From contig NZ_LSRP01000071.1 of the NCBI RefSeq assembly GCF_001885585.1, forward strand, positions 1 through 64,000: DNA of 64,000 nt. The letters are read 5' to 3'. This DNA comes from Pararhizobium antarcticum (GTDB lineage: Bacteria > Pseudomonadota > Alphaproteobacteria > Rhizobiales > Rhizobiaceae). The position numbers and the translations under genes are program-made. Positions 63,720 to 64,000 of the stretch are shown here, piece after piece; the first letter of the stretch is position 1; the number at the start of each line of letters is the position of its first letter. The notes beneath the pieces were generated by a model that did no database searches, was not told the DNA's origin, and worked only from the letters and a program-made list of their open reading frames with translations.

Positions 63720-64000
63720 TCACTCAATGTCATCATCCGTCAACGTCCGTCCGGATACCGCATCGACGCTGATGCTATAGAACAGTGGCTCCTCGGCACC
63801 GCCATCTTCTGCTTCCGATGGCTTGAACATGCCCGGTTCCCACCAGAGGTCATGTTTCTGCAGCAGTGACCAGGCGTAGACCCGCTCGTTGTGAAACTCG
63901 GGCGTGTCCGGAAGTTCGGTGTATTGCCCCTCGATCAGGACGCTGCGCCAACGGTTGTGGCGTTCGAGATCGTTGACGTGCAGGCAGGCATGAGGATTGG
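63720..64000 (-). CDS. PNPOx-like flavin-binding protein (partial at right edge)
   Basis: 93 C-terminal codons on the minus strand, open to the right edge. The segment ACLHVNDLERHNRWRSVLIE, with GQYTEL just after, is typical of the pyridoxamine-5'-phosphate oxidase-like (Pyridox_ox_2/NimA) family. Start not in window. 63650-63719 holds no gene. Confidence 0.7.
   Translation of the reverse strand, partial: NPHACLHVNDLERHNRWRSVLIEGQYTELPDTPEFHNERVYAWSLLQKHDLWWEPGMFKPSEAEDGGAEEPLFYSISVDAVSGRTLTDDDIE

Noticed and set aside
1-64000. CRISPR array or rRNA genes
   Set aside because: No regularly spaced direct repeats with unique spacers and no rRNA-like sequence were seen.

Overview
The window is GC-rich alphaproteobacterial DNA with two parts. 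From the left edge to about 48,000 it is a prophage or phage-derived element, running off the left end, whose structural genes are of the type carried by Rhodobacterales and Hyphomicrobiales. From 48,001 to the right edge it is host-like DNA carrying a stress and anaerobic-metabolism locus of the kind found in rhizobia and relatives. The genus cannot be fixed from the sequence alone.

Phage structural region (1-23,553, minus strand). Read along transcription, the head genes follow the lambda order: small terminase, large terminase, gpW-type joining protein, portal, S49 protease with a nested scaffold, gpD-type decoration protein, gpE-type capsid and connector proteins. The tail genes follow: tail tube, a chaperone pair that appears to be joined by a -1 ribosomal frameshift, tape measure, then the block also known from gene transfer agents (DUF2460, DUF2163, NlpC/P60 peptidase, megatron/TIM-barrel tip protein) and a DUF2793 protein cut by the left edge. 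A 3.6-kb metal-handling cassette (CsoR/RcnR-type repressor, NreB-like exporter with a His-rich tail, HupE/UreJ-like protein, anchor protein, His-rich periplasmic protein) lies inside the late operon between two structural genes.

Accessory and early region (23,600-43,200). Seven small plus-strand genes ending in a DUF3489 protein are followed by two unknown genes and two tandem ParB-domain DNA methylases. Then comes a compact minus-strand cassette made of a FitAB/VapBC-type toxin-antitoxin pair, an MmeI-like methyltransferase, a small PD-(D/E)XK-like protein, a superfamily 2 helicase and a GIY-YIG protein. I do not recognise this exact combination as a named system; it is the main candidate for a new defence system. 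Upstream are the phage early genes: a hypothetical protein, a cytosine methyltransferase whose coding frame changes part-way, a lambda-O-like initiator with iterons inside the gene, a VRR-NUC nuclease, a small protein and an excisionase-like regulator. The tyrosine integrase reads the other way.

Right end of the element (43,200-48,000). A WYL regulator and a three-gene ABC-3C conflict system sit between the integrase and a 47-bp copy of the 3' half of an initiator tRNA(Met) gene. The orientation of this fragment places the element on its left and the chromosome on its right, so the intact tRNA should lie beyond the left edge.

Host-like region (48,001-64,000). A recombinase remnant abuts a decayed phosphoketolase gene. 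Then follow a zinc alcohol dehydrogenase, pntB-pntAB-pntAA transhydrogenase, an aldehyde dehydrogenase and a second zinc dehydrogenase (all minus), DnaJ/CbpA plus CbpM (plus), a cation P-type ATPase (minus), and a BON protein, a cytochrome b561 and a TPC-motif metal P-type ATPase (plus), ending in a partial PNPOx-like gene. A 14-bp motif close to TGAGTAGTTTCCGA occurs once upstream of each of four of these transcription units, always in the direction of the gene, which suggests one shared (possibly FixJ-type) control.
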